From NCBI RefSeq assembly GCF_017741815.1, contig NZ_JAGHMF010000045.1:43519-107518 (forward strand): 64,000 nt of DNA, given 5' to 3'. The stretch comes from Rhizobium sp. 16-488-2b. Its GTDB lineage: Bacteria; Pseudomonadota; Alphaproteobacteria; Rhizobiales; Rhizobiaceae. The notes beneath the pieces are model-generated. The model saw nothing but the letters and a program-made list of their open reading frames with translations. It was not told where the DNA came from and ran no database searches. Of this stretch, positions 26,827-35,664 are shown piece by piece (within the stretch, counting starts at the first letter, position 1; every line of letters begins with the position of its first letter). The position numbers and the translations under genes are program-made.

Positions 26827-27546
26827 ATGAACGCTCTCGTCAGCAAGATCATAGACGCCCATGGCGGTCTCGAAAAATGGAAGAAGTTCTCCCACCTCAA
26901 GGCGCGGCTCAGCCAGGGTGGCGCTTTGTGGACCCTCAAGGGTCAGCCCTCGACCTTGTCGGAGACCAGCGTGACCGTCGACCTCACGCGAGAGTGGGCG
27001 TCCCATTCGCCTTTCGGTCCAGACGCAAAGGTGTCTACATTCGAGCCCGGTCGGGTCGCGCTGAGCAATTCACAGGGCCAGATCCTCGAGGAGCTCCAAG
27101 ACCCGCGCGCTTCGTTTGCCGGGCACACGCTTGAGACGCCCTGGAATGAGCTGCAGCTCGCGTACTTCGCCGGCTGCGCCATGTGGACCTACTTGAACAT
27201 GCCGTTCCTGCTTGCCCGTGAGGGCGTCGTGGTGGACGAACTTTCGGACTGGGCTGAGAATGGGGAAACTTGGCACAGGCTCAAGATCACCTTCCCGGCA
27301 GATATCGTTAGCCACAGCTCTGTGCAGACAATCTACTTCGATGACGCGGGCCTGCTCAAGAGGCACGATTACGACGTCGAGATCGCCGGAGGCACTCCGG
27401 GCGCGCACTACATCAGTGGGTACACGGATGTACAAGGGATTATGATCCCAACGCACCGCCGCATCTTCCCGAGGCAAGCGGACGGTCACGCGATGGCGGA
27501 GCCCCTCGTGGTTTCCATCGATCTCTCCGACATTGTGCTGAAGTAA
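26827..27546 (+). CDS. Unknown 239-residue protein, paralogue of the one at 62959
   Basis: The protein starts MNALVSKIIDAHGGLEKWKKF and is soluble, beta-rich, with no signal peptide. It is clearly related along its whole length to the 239-residue protein at 62959-63678. Shared blocks include the HGG...W/F..F start, LETPWNE versus METPWSN, and QTIYFDDAGLLKRHDYDV versus QTFYFNKDGILYRHDYEV. The C-terminus PLVVSIDLSD versus PLIVSVDLSE also matches. I cannot name a function; the repeated His-Asp-Tyr block and conserved Trp residues suggest a ligand-binding barrel. The ribosome site is GAAGGAATGCAAC. It sits 27 bases after the alpha/beta hydrolase and 145 before the alcohol dehydrogenase. Confidence 0.85.
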   Translation: MNALVSKIIDAHGGLEKWKKFSHLKARLSQGGALWTLKGQPSTLSETSVTVDLTREWASHSPFGPDAKVSTFEPGRVALSNSQGQILEELQDPRASFAGHTLETPWNELQLAYFAGCAMWTYLNMPFLLAREGVVVDELSDWAENGETWHRLKITFPADIVSHSSVQTIYFDDAGLLKRHDYDVEIAGGTPGAHYISGYTDVQGIMIPTHRRIFPRQADGHAMAEPLVVSIDLSDIVLK

Positions 27547-27618
27547 AGGACGGGACCGTTTAGGCGAACTAATCGTCTGGACGGTCCTCGCCCCACTCCC
27601 CCCTCCGCGACACGACCC

Positions 27619-27629
27619 GATCTTACAAG
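27619..27629 (+). promoter_or_regulatory. GATnnTACAA(G) motif inside an imperfect palindrome before adh
   Basis: GATCTTACAAG lies within CCGATCTTACAAGAATCGG, an imperfect palindrome, 62 bases before the ATG at 27692. It suggests an internal promoter or operator for the alcohol dehydrogenase. Confidence 0.4.
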
Positions 27630-27691
27630 AATCGGTGCTGGGCACCTGCGACAGTCGAATAGCAAATCCAAACAAGGCCAGGGAGCGCGCC

Positions 27692-28717
27692 ATGACCGAC
27701 ACGACAGATACCTACCTCGCCGTCCAGGCCGTCTCGCCTGGTAAGCTCGAACTCACCAGGAAGCCGATGCAGGCACCCGGCCCCGGCCATGTCCGTATCA
27801 AGATCGAAGCCTGCGGCGTGTGCCATTCGGATGCCGCAACTGTCGAAGGCGTCTTTCCGATTAGCTGGCCTCGGGTCCCAGGGCATGAGGTTGTTGGAAA
27901 GATTGAAAGCTTAGGTGCAGGCGTCGAAGGCTGGAACGTCGGCCAGAGAGTTGGCGTCGGCTTTCTCGCGGGCAGCTGCGGACATTGTTCCGAATGCCGT
28001 TCTGGACATCTTGTGAACTGCAAGAACCAAGAATTCACCGGCGTCCACCACGACGGTGGCTATGCCGAATGGATGGTAGCCAAGGCATCGGGGTTGATGT
28101 CGATCCCAGATGACCTAACCGACGTGGAGGCAGCGCCTCTACTTTGCGCTGGGCTCACAACGTTCAGCGCCCTGAGAAACTCCGGTGCCAAAGCCGGAGA
28201 TGTCGTTGCTATCATCGGCATCGGTGGTCTTGGTCACCTCGCAGTTCAATACGCACGCGGCATGGGGTTCGAGGTGGTAGCGATCGGACGCGGTCCGGCC
28301 GTGGGCGAGCTCGCGATCAAGTTGGGCGCCCACCACTATATCGACAGCACCGTCGAGCCGGTGGCTGACGCGCTGCAGCGGCTTGGTGGCGCGGACCTAG
28401 TGCTGGCGACCGCTTCTGGTGGCAAGGGAGTGGCAGATTCAGTCAACGGGCTAAAGGCACGCGGAAAAACCATCGTCATCGGTGCGACAGCCGAACCAAT
28501 AGAATTAGGCGCCGGCGACCTTTTCCTGAAAGAGCGTTCCGTCGAGGGGGCCCTCACCGGGGACCCAGCTACGGGCGACACAACGCTTCGCTTCAGTTCG
28601 CTCTTCGGGATTTCCGCGATGATCGAGGAAATCCCGTTGGAGCAGGCAGTTGAAGCTTACAACAAGATGATGCACGGCAAGCCCCGTTTTCGCATCGTTC
28701 TGACAATGGGTAAATAA
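27692..28717 (+). CDS. Zinc-dependent alcohol dehydrogenase
   Basis: The protein has 341 residues and belongs to the medium-chain dehydrogenase family, oxidising alcohols or reducing aldehydes with NAD(P). Catalytic zinc ligands are Cys44 (CGVCHSD), His65 (PGHEVVG) and Cys152 (LLCAGLTTF). Structural zinc ligands are Cys96, Cys99, Cys102 and Cys110 (CGHCSECRSGHLVNC). The Rossmann motif is GIGGLGHLAVQ. The start ATG at 27692 follows GGGAGCGCGCC. It is the last gene of the oxidoreductase group and may have its own promoter because a copy of the recurrent motif lies just upstream. Confidence 0.95.
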   Translation: MTDTTDTYLAVQAVSPGKLELTRKPMQAPGPGHVRIKIEACGVCHSDAATVEGVFPISWPRVPGHEVVGKIESLGAGVEGWNVGQRVGVGFLAGSCGHCSECRSGHLVNCKNQEFTGVHHDGGYAEWMVAKASGLMSIPDDLTDVEAAPLLCAGLTTFSALRNSGAKAGDVVAIIGIGGLGHLAVQYARGMGFEVVAIGRGPAVGELAIKLGAHHYIDSTVEPVADALQRLGGADLVLATASGGKGVADSVNGLKARGKTIVIGATAEPIELGAGDLFLKERSVEGALTGDPATGDTTLRFSSLFGISAMIEEIPLEQAVEAYNKMMHGKPRFRIVLTMGK

Positions 28718-29096
28718 TCCCGACACAACAACCCACCCCGGCGGATGCGCCTGGGTGGGTGACTCGTGCTATTGCACAAGTTCACCTCGCCGACATGAGG
28801 CGAGGGAAGTCTGATGCGTATTGGACAGCTATGCCTCAGCTCTCGGCAAAGGCGCATCGCGCGGTATTTCAACTGCAGACCGGCCGTCACGCATTGACCG
28901 ACACCACCGTCTCTTTTGCTTCGAGAGCCTCCTGACCTGTCTCAAGGGATAGGTCGGGCCACCACACAGTACAATTGTTACCATCCACCAGTCGTATATC
29001 GATTGCATGGGCAAGCCTTACGGCACCCATATTTTACCTTGGATCGACCCCGCGGAGATTTGCCCCGCTCGATCCCAAAGTGAGCGCAGGTGGACG
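28718..29096. other. Intergenic region with hairpin and motif
   Basis: ACCCACCC at 28731-28738 pairs with GGGTGGGT at 28753-28760, just after the adh stop, a likely terminator-like hairpin without a T-run. CACAGTACAAT at 28965-28975 is a weaker copy of the recurrent motif before the regulator gene. No gene is seen. Confidence 0.45.
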
Positions 29097-30584
29097 ATGA
29101 CGATACTGCGATTTGCCGATTTCGAAATGGACGTTCCAGCTCGAAGCCTCAAGCGTTCCGGTCGCGATGTTCGGATCGGTTCCCGCGCTTTCGATCTTTT
29201 GGCCGCCCTGGCGTCAAACCAAGGAGAAATCCTGTCAAAAGCTCAGCTGATGGAGGTGGCCTGGCCGGAGACACATGTTGAGGAGAGTTCTCTGCGCGTG
29301 AACATCGTATCCCTCCGCAAAGCACTCGATGGTGGCAACCCATACAGCTTGATCGAGAATGTCGCCGGACGCGGTTATACGTTTACCACCCCTGTCACCA
29401 AGCTGGATGACAACCGAACAGCCGGGTCAGCGATACAGGCGTCGCGGGTAGCGAGCCTACCGCACACCTGCGCGCGCCTCGTTGGCCGCGGAACGCTCGT
29501 CTCGAAATGGGCAGACGAAATCGGTGCGGGCATCACGACGATTGTGGGACCAGGAGGGATCGGCAAGACCGTAGTCGCACTGCAGATGGCGCGCCTGTTG
29601 CAGGACACCTATGATAGCATTCAATTCTTAGACCTAGCGGACATGGCAACAACCGCATCTACGCCATTCGCCTCGGCCCTACAGGCGGAAAATCTGACGC
29701 CGGCCACTCTCCAGCTTGCGGTGGAGAGCTTCGGCGACAAGTCCAGTCTGTTGGTCCTCGATGGATGCGATTGCTTTGTTGACCGTGTCGCGCTGATCGC
29801 CGAATCCATTGCAGACAGGCTCCCCGACCTGGCAATTCTCACGACAAGCCGCGAGCCTCTCGGTATCATAGGTGAAAACGTGCTGCACCTACCAGGACTC
29901 GCTGTCCCCGCACCTAGGGAACAAATCGATGACGTTGCAGCGTTCAGCGCCGTCGAGCTCTTTGCCGAACGCGTGTCAATGGTCGCGGAGGAATATGCGA
30001 TCGACGGACCGAGAGGCATCGAACTCGCCGCCGAAGTTGTCCGCAAAACGGACGGCAATCCACTAGCAATCGAGTTGGCCGCTTCTCGCGTCGCTGATCT
30101 TGGATTGGAGAACTTGGTTATATCCCTCGATCGTCCTCTGAGGACACTGCGTCGCGGAAACCGGACTTCTCATCCACGCCAGCAGACGTTGCGTGCAAAC
30201 ATCGACTGGAGCTACAACCTCCTCGATAAGAACATGAAGTCGCTGCTTGTGTCGCTTTCCGTTTTTGATGCAAATTTCACGAAGGACTTCGCGCGGGCAA
30301 ATTTCTCCCCCAAATTCCCTCGGTCTGACTTCGAGGACGCGTTTGACGGACTGGTAGTCAAATCGCTGATCGCGGCTCAGCACCGTGACGGCACCTACGC
30401 ACTACCCCGGCTCATTCGGGAATACGCCATCGAAAAGCATGCACAGTTCACGACAGCGACTTTCCCACTGTCGCTTGAAACGGATCGCGTTGACCGATCC
30501 GACCATCGACTTCCTCAAGCGCACCAGTTCCTCGCAACGCATAATGGGCAGCGCGCGCTTGCGCAAACTGACAATGCGGCCTAG
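29097..30584 (+). CDS. Winged-helix/STAND-ATPase regulator, short form
   Basis: The protein has 495 residues. The N-terminal 100 residues form an OmpR/PhoB-type winged helix (FDLLAALASNQGEILSKAQLMEVAW, then SSLRVNIVSLRKAL and GRGYTF). An NB-ARC-like ATPase follows, with P-loop GPGGIGKT near 150, Walker B LLVLDGCD near 220 and the Sensor motif TTSREPL. It ends soon after the winged-helix-like LIREYAIEK block, whereas the two paralogues here (about 911 residues) carry a further TPR-like half. It is therefore truncated or naturally short. The start ATG at 29097 follows GCAGGTGG; the open frame to 29007 lacks domain character. Its stop overlaps the convergent FixJ-type gene by four bases. Target genes are probably nearby. 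Confidence 0.85.
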   Translation: MTILRFADFEMDVPARSLKRSGRDVRIGSRAFDLLAALASNQGEILSKAQLMEVAWPETHVEESSLRVNIVSLRKALDGGNPYSLIENVAGRGYTFTTPVTKLDDNRTAGSAIQASRVASLPHTCARLVGRGTLVSKWADEIGAGITTIVGPGGIGKTVVALQMARLLQDTYDSIQFLDLADMATTASTPFASALQAENLTPATLQLAVESFGDKSSLLVLDGCDCFVDRVALIAESIADRLPDLAILTTSREPLGIIGENVLHLPGLAVPAPREQIDDVAAFSAVELFAERVSMVAEEYAIDGPRGIELAAEVVRKTDGNPLAIELAASRVADLGLENLVISLDRPLRTLRRGNRTSHPRQQTLRANIDWSYNLLDKNMKSLLVSLSVFDANFTKDFARANFSPKFPRSDFEDAFDGLVVKSLIAAQHRDGTYALPRLIREYAIEKHAQFTTATFPLSLETDRVDRSDHRLPQAHQFLATHNGQRALAQTDNAA

Positions 30585-31228
30585 CTGTCACCATTGGAGA
30601 GTGACTGCGCTTGTGCGAGCAGTTCGGCCTTTTTGACTAGGTCCGCGACCGATCGCACGCGCATTTTCTTCATCACATTCGACCTGTGCAGCTTCACCGT
30701 GACCATGCTGATCCCTAGCTGGCCCGCGATCTGCTTGTTCATGTAGCCATTTACGACGGCGTGCATCACCTCGACCTCTCTTGGGGTCAATGTCTCCCTA
30801 AGTTTCTCGACATCGGATCGGGTCCGAGACTGAGACCTGATTAGCCCGTCTCGCTTAATCGCTCCGGTCACGGCGTCGATCAAATCCTGTTCTCTGAACG
30901 GCTTTGTCAGAAAATCGATGGCTCCGGCCTTCATCGCCCTGACTGTCATAGGGATATCCCCGTATCCGGTCACGACGATAATCGGCATCCGGTTGCCATC
31001 CTTTTGTAAATCGGATTGGAAGTCCAAGCCGCTTGCCCCAGAAAATCGCACATCAAGAACGATGCAGCCGGGGGTGTCCAAGTCGTCCGCTTCAAGCAGC
31101 GCCTTTGGAGAGTCGTAAGCAATGGCATTCAGATCGATGGACTGGAAAAGGTCGAGCAGAGCAACCCTTACCGAGCTATCGTCATCGACTATGCGAATGA
31201 GAGGTTCTGACAACGATTTCTCTTGCAC
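30581..31228 (-). CDS. FixJ/NarL-type response regulator
   Basis: The protein has 215 residues. The receiver has DDD acidic residues (IRIVDDDSSVR), phospho-accepting Asp in CIVLDVRFSG, Thr in VVTGYGDIPM and Lys in FLTKPFREQDL. The LuxR/GerE helix-turn-helix is at the C-terminus (LTPREVEVMHAVVNGYMNKQIAGQLGISMVTVKLHRSNVMKKM). The GYGDIPMTVRAMKAGAIDFLTKPF stretch is typical of FixJ. The GTG at 31228, preceded by GAGGATCGCCC, fits a ribosome site. An ATG at 31276 in the same frame adds 16 residues without one. A motif-like CTAAGTACAAT on the minus strand (31324-31334) lies upstream. The partner kinase is not certain; the PAS kinases at 35665 or 53832 are candidates. Confidence 0.9.
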   Translation of the reverse strand: MQEKSLSEPLIRIVDDDSSVRVALLDLFQSIDLNAIAYDSPKALLEADDLDTPGCIVLDVRFSGASGLDFQSDLQKDGNRMPIIVVTGYGDIPMTVRAMKAGAIDFLTKPFREQDLIDAVTGAIKRDGLIRSQSRTRSDVEKLRETLTPREVEVMHAVVNGYMNKQIAGQLGISMVTVKLHRSNVMKKMRVRSVADLVKKAELLAQAQSLSNGDS

Positions 31229-31363
31229 GGGCGATCCTCGGTCCACGGCGGCTCCAGCCAGAACGTACATCGCCAAAACCAGTACCGCCCATCAAGATTT
31301 AGCCCGAGAATATGACCGTTGCAATTGTACTTAGCGTACAGACTGTGGGAAACTCCTCGCAGA

Positions 31364-31759
31364 CTAGCGTAAGCCCATCAATCCCCTAGAAGAGCCGCTG
31401 ACCGCCGAATGTACGAGTTCCAGGAACCGCTCCGGTGAGAACGGCTTCTCGATGAATGCAAAAGCGCCTAACTTCATCAAATCCGCTGCCGCCGATCGCA
31501 TAGCCCGCGCGGACATCACTATGACTGGGATCTCCATCTTGTTCGAACGAACTACTCGGAGGAGCTCTATTCCGCTCGTCCCCTGCATTTCGTAATCGCT
31601 GATTACGCAGTCGGATTCCCATGCGGCTGAAGAACTCAGGAAGCCGTCGACTTGACTGAAGACGCTTGTCAAGTAGCCGCTGCTCTTAAGAAGGTCGTCA
31701 ATTGCAACCCTAATACTGGGGTCGTCGTCGATTATCGAAATCTTCGGGGATTTATTCAA
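31364..31759 (-). CDS. Single-domain response regulator (receiver only)
   Basis: The protein has 131 residues and consists of one receiver: DDD in ISIIDDDPSIRVAIDDLL, phospho-accepting Asp in CVISDYEMQG, Ser in VIVMSARAM and Lys in FIEKPFSPERF. The order and the EMQGTSGIEL motif resemble FixJ-type receivers that have lost the output domain. It lies upstream of the FixJ-type regulator, same strand, 135 bases away, so the pair may work with the same kinase, one as DNA-binding output and the other as phosphate sink. Confidence 0.88.
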   Translation of the reverse strand: MNKSPKISIIDDDPSIRVAIDDLLKSSGYLTSVFSQVDGFLSSSAAWESDCVISDYEMQGTSGIELLRVVRSNKMEIPVIVMSARAMRSAAADLMKLGAFAFIEKPFSPERFLELVHSAVSGSSRGLMGLR

Positions 31760-32170
31760 AGCTATGCCTTTTCCGGATATTTCAGCTTATCGCAGCCTCT
31801 TGGCGCGAGTTCGCCACCCTGAACGCCTACCGCGGCGCCGAAGTTCCGGCGATACGTGCCAAATACGAGATCTGGATCACGTCGAATGTTTGAAAGCCCA
31901 TATTTAACAACATTTCACATGCATCAGATCGGGATTTTGGTGAAGATCCGCATATCGTCAGCGGTAACCCAACAGCTCTCTGCGTCGAGCGTGGTTGACC
32001 GGTTGAGCCGTCTAAAGGGGATAGAAAGCAATGGCGAAAACAACTTTGGCAGTACCTGCGCAATGCAGTCCTGTTGCCAGTCGTTCGGCGGGCCAATTTA
32101 GTGCAAAGAGACGACCCCTCACCTCTTCTTCGACCATCAACGCAAGCGACTGATCCAAAGGTCGCCGGGC
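31760..32170. other. Divergent intergenic region
   Basis: This lies between the receiver gene (minus) and the second winged-helix/ATPase regulator (plus). Apart from one possible 40-residue gene near its right end, I see no recognisable element. Confidence 0.35.
32031..32153 (+). CDS. Possible 40-residue peptide
   Basis: An ATG at 32031 opens 40 codons (MAKTTLAVPAQCSPVASRSA...) and stops 17 bases before the regulator start at 32171. A purine-rich AAAGGGG lies 10 to 16 bases upstream, rather far. The product is Ser/Thr-rich with no membrane segment and no known family. It could be a leader peptide or chance. Confidence 0.2.
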   Translation: MAKTTLAVPAQCSPVASRSAGQFSAKRRPLTSSSTINASD

Positions 32171-34906
32171 ATGTCACTACTTCAGTTTGACGACTACGAG
32201 ATCGATATCGAGCAACGACGTCTCTCCGAGAACGGCCTGCCATTGCGGCTCGGCGGGCGGGCGTTTGACATTCTTTCAGCCCTTGTCTCTCGGCCGGGAA
32301 ATGTGATCACGAAGGAAGAGTTGATCGCCCACGTTTGGCCGGCGACCACTGTTGATGAGGGTGCGCTCCGGGTGCACCTAGTAGCTCTGAGAAAGGCTCT
32401 TGGCGAACAAGCGAGACATTTGATTGAGACCATACCTGGACGGGGTTATGTATTTTCGGGAAGTGTCAGGCAGATCTCGAGGAAAGAAACGACCTCTGAG
32501 CCACTATGGCCTGTGGCCCGGCATCTGGTAGGCAGCCTGCCCCGCATGCCGAAAAAGCTTATCGGAAGAGCGGAATATATCCGAGCCACGATCGAATTGC
32601 TTGAGAGGAGCCGCCTTCTGACGCTTGCAGGGCCAGGAGGGATCGGCAAGACGGCGATTGCTGTTTTTTGCGCGAACGCGATAGCGGAGAAAAAGCACGT
32701 CGTTTTCGTTGATCTTGCGACCCTTGCCGATGGCAACGTTCTCCTGCCGACGCTCGCGACACAGCTTGGACTGAGTGTCTTTGGTGACGACGTCCGTCCT
32801 GGCATAATCGCCGAACTGTCGAAAAGTCCCACGCTGTTGATCTTGGATGGATGTGAACGCATCGTTGATGCCGCTGCACATTTGACTGAAATAATACTAA
32901 GCGGATCGCCGACGACGCAAATCCTAGCGACGACACGCGAACCGCTCAGAACCTCGTGGGAGAAGGTAAGGCAGGTCGGGCCGCTTGCTTTTCCGTCGGG
33001 CCCAGACGATGGCAATTGTGCTGGAGCCTTCTCTGCAATGGAAATGTTTATTTCCCTTGCGGCTCTTGCCGGCGACAACGTCGATCTAACAGGGAGCAAG
33101 AACCTCGCACTCGTCGCAGATATAGTTCGTAGCCTGGACGGGATACCGTTGGCGATCGAACTCGCTGCTGCTCGCCTGTTCGATATGGACTTGCCTTCCC
33201 TGCAACGATCTGTGGCAGAGCCGATCGCCTTTCTCAGGCGCGGCCGCAGGACCGCTCCGCCCCGTCAGCAGACCATGAGGGCGACACTGGATTGGAGCTA
33301 TTCCACGCTTTCCGATGCAGAGAAGGAGCTGTTGCTACGGCTCTCGGTCTTCGCCGGCACTTTCTCGACGGACGCAGCTTTCTCCGTTTCGGAATGGGAA
33401 GACGACCCCGACAGCTTCCATGAGGCGTTCGACGGCCTTTTCCTCAAGTCGCTCATCGTGGTCACCCAGCGTGGAGGGAGCTTCAGGCTGTTGTTGACTA
33501 CCCGCGACTACGGGCGTGATAAGCTTGTAGATACGCAGTTCTTCAGATCGTGCAGGATCGCGCACGCCCGATATTGCCTCCAGCGACTTCGCTCAGCCAC
33601 CGATGAATGGGGACGCAGTGATGCAGCTTCGTGGCGCGAGAGGAATGGCGAGATCGTCAACGATCTACGAGCTGCTCTTCAATGGACGCTCGGAGATGAC
33701 GGTGACGAGGATCTAGGACTCGTCCTTGCGGCGGAATCCGACGCTCTCTGGGTCCAATTTGGCCTCATAGCGGAACAACTTGCAGTCTCCGAACGAGCGT
33801 TAAAGATTTTCGAAGCCCGTGGGATCGACGATACAAACCTCGAGGTGAAACTGCGACTACTGTACGCCGTCGCGCTCTACCATTCTAAGACCTTCGAGCG
33901 GAACGGTGAGGTCATCGATCAGTACAACAGGGTTCTGGACCTCGCCGTGGACCCTGGCGAGATCGCTATGTTGATGCGGGCTATAGCTGGGGCAGCGGCC
34001 ATACATACGGCGAACGGTCATTACCAGAGCGCAATCGACCTAGTTCAGCGTTTTAGCAAAGAGTTCGATCGGATGCCCCCGCAGGCCAGAAGTCATCTCC
34101 TCAATCACAACTATCACTATATCGGGGACTTCAACAACGCTATGGAACATGCGCGCATCGCGCTCCTACCGCAAACAGAAATCCCCAGATCCCTACCGAA
34201 CAGTGGAGGCTATTTTGACCTCCGCATCAGCGCCTTTTGCGTCATCGTCAAGACACACTGGATACAGGGTAGGTTTTCTGCCGCCAGAACGGCCCTTAAT
34301 GAGACGTTGGATGAGGTGAGAGAAAAAAATCACGCAATTTCGACCTGCCTCTTTCTAGCGGCGTCCGCTTGCCCGACAGCGCTCGGGATTGGCGACATCG
34401 CCCTTGGGGAAAGTCTGGTCAAGATGCTCCGCGAGGCATCGACAAGAAACTCCCTTATGAGATGGAGGGCATGGGGAGAGGCGTACGAGGCGGTGATAGC
34501 GGCTGCAGCAAACAACGATCAGGTGGTATACGACCTAACTGTGTCTCGTCTAAAGGGCACTCCGTTCGAAAATTGCCTTGTCATAGGCGGTCGGCTGGCT
34601 AGTGCTTCACTCCTAGAGCGGATTACACCGGACGGTACCTGGTGTGGCGCCGAAGTCCTGAGGCTTCGTGGTGAGTTGCTAATGGCGACTTCCCCGATAG
34701 ACGGACGCGCCCTGCTGCAGAGGGCCTATGAGCTGGCTGTAACGCAGTCCGCAAACACTTTCGCTTTGCGGTCCGCGACCAGCATCTATCGACACTCCGC
34801 GCCCGAAAGCAGGAGCGCTTCGAAAAGCGCCCTGCTTAGGGCGCTTGAGGCCGTGGAATACAGGGACGACGTCGCCGACGTGGCGAACGCCGCATCCTTT
34901 ATCTAG
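32171..34906 (+). CDS. Winged-helix/STAND-ATPase regulator with TPR-like C-terminus
   Basis: The protein has 911 residues. It begins with an OmpR/PhoB-type winged helix (MSLLQFDDYEIDIEQRRLSE, then TKEELIAHVWPATTVDEGALRVHLVALRKAL). An NB-ARC-like ATPase follows, with P-loop GPGGIGKT near 153, Walker B LLILDGCER and sensor TTREPL, then a winged-helix-like block (LDWSYSTLSDAEKELLLRLSVF). From about 480 to the end it is helical, TPR-like. Family knowledge: such MalT/AfsR-like STAND proteins stay autoinhibited until a ligand permits ATP-bound oligomerisation and promoter binding. It is a close paralogue of the protein at 60104 and of the shorter one at 29097. The end lies 15 bases from the convergent dps gene. 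Confidence 0.88.
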   Translation: MSLLQFDDYEIDIEQRRLSENGLPLRLGGRAFDILSALVSRPGNVITKEELIAHVWPATTVDEGALRVHLVALRKALGEQARHLIETIPGRGYVFSGSVRQISRKETTSEPLWPVARHLVGSLPRMPKKLIGRAEYIRATIELLERSRLLTLAGPGGIGKTAIAVFCANAIAEKKHVVFVDLATLADGNVLLPTLATQLGLSVFGDDVRPGIIAELSKSPTLLILDGCERIVDAAAHLTEIILSGSPTTQILATTREPLRTSWEKVRQVGPLAFPSGPDDGNCAGAFSAMEMFISLAALAGDNVDLTGSKNLALVADIVRSLDGIPLAIELAAARLFDMDLPSLQRSVAEPIAFLRRGRRTAPPRQQTMRATLDWSYSTLSDAEKELLLRLSVFAGTFSTDAAFSVSEWEDDPDSFHEAFDGLFLKSLIVVTQRGGSFRLLLTTRDYGRDKLVDTQFFRSCRIAHARYCLQRLRSATDEWGRSDAASWRERNGEIVNDLRAALQWTLGDDGDEDLGLVLAAESDALWVQFGLIAEQLAVSERALKIFEARGIDDTNLEVKLRLLYAVALYHSKTFERNGEVIDQYNRVLDLAVDPGEIAMLMRAIAGAAAIHTANGHYQSAIDLVQRFSKEFDRMPPQARSHLLNHNYHYIGDFNNAMEHARIALLPQTEIPRSLPNSGGYFDLRISAFCVIVKTHWIQGRFSAARTALNETLDEVREKNHAISTCLFLAASACPTALGIGDIALGESLVKMLREASTRNSLMRWRAWGEAYEAVIAAAANNDQVVYDLTVSRLKGTPFENCLVIGGRLASASLLERITPDGTWCGAEVLRLRGELLMATSPIDGRALLQRAYELAVTQSANTFALRSATSIYRHSAPESRSASKSALLRALEAVEYRDDVADVANAASFI

Positions 34907-34921
34907 CGCCGGCTCAGGGGG

Positions 34922-35437
34922 TCAGCTGTTGCGGTTCGACTCGAACAGGAACCACACGCGGCCTTCGGCATCATCGACCCAGCCCTCGACAAGGCTGGTT
35001 GTCGCGACATCGCGATGCTCAGAGGTCAACTCGTGGAGCTGCCGCAAGATGCCTATCAGTTGCTCGTTGTCGCTTTTGAGTTCAGCAAGCATATCCTCGG
35101 CCGTAACGAAGTCGGCATCGTTATCGAGTAGTCTCTGGATGCGCGCGATATGCCCGACGGACCGGAGCGTCATACCGCCAACTTTCCGGGCGCGCTCAGC
35201 GATCGCATCCGTCATTCCGATCAGCTGGTCGGCTTGATCGTCTAGCATTAGGTGAAAATCGCGAAAATGCGGTCCCGAAAGATGCCAGTGAAAATTCTTA
35301 GTCTTGAGATAGAGCGTGAACACGTCTGCAAGCAGCGCGGTGAGCGCGCCAGAGATGTCGTTACGCGCGTTCTGGCCGAGGTCGGTCGGGGTGTTGAGAG
35401 GAGCTTCTCTAATCGTCCGTGCGGAAGTCTGGTCCAT
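34922..35437 (-). CDS. dps: Dps-family DNA-binding ferritin-like protein
   Basis: The protein has 171 residues. The four-helix ferritin-like fold carries the Dps ferroxidase motif (NFHWHLSGPHFRDFHLMLDDQADQL), with His and Asp/Glu ligands that come from adjacent subunits. Dps dodecamers oxidise Fe2+ with hydrogen peroxide and coat DNA in starvation. The start ATG at 35437 is preceded by AAGGATTTTGCA. The frame is open to 35563, but those residues are Arg-rich and unlike Dps. It converges with the regulator at 32171. Its presence near katA supports an oxidative-stress theme. Confidence 0.93.
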   Translation of the reverse strand: MDQTSARTIREAPLNTPTDLGQNARNDISGALTALLADVFTLYLKTKNFHWHLSGPHFRDFHLMLDDQADQLIGMTDAIAERARKVGGMTLRSVGHIARIQRLLDNDADFVTAEDMLAELKSDNEQLIGILRQLHELTSEHRDVATTSLVEGWVDDAEGRVWFLFESNRNS

Positions 35438-35664
35438 TGCAAAATCCTTATTGGGTAGTGAAGTTTGAACCGCGGTGGCACGAAGCGTCCGGGTTTCGTG
35501 AAACCTGAACGGGAGAGGACGCAATTTCTTGGATAATCGCGCCCTCAAAAGCAGCCTCGCCACCTCTGAGCGTATGAATGTCTAGCGACAACAGAGGCAT
35601 AAGGCGCTATCCATGCAGGTGTGGACGGTCATCGGGACGACCGGCTGTATGAGGGCTGGGGCTT

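Noticed and set aside
28731..28760. Full intrinsic terminator after the alcohol dehydrogenase
   Set aside because: The hairpin is good, but no T-run follows, so it was recorded only as part of the intergenic region.
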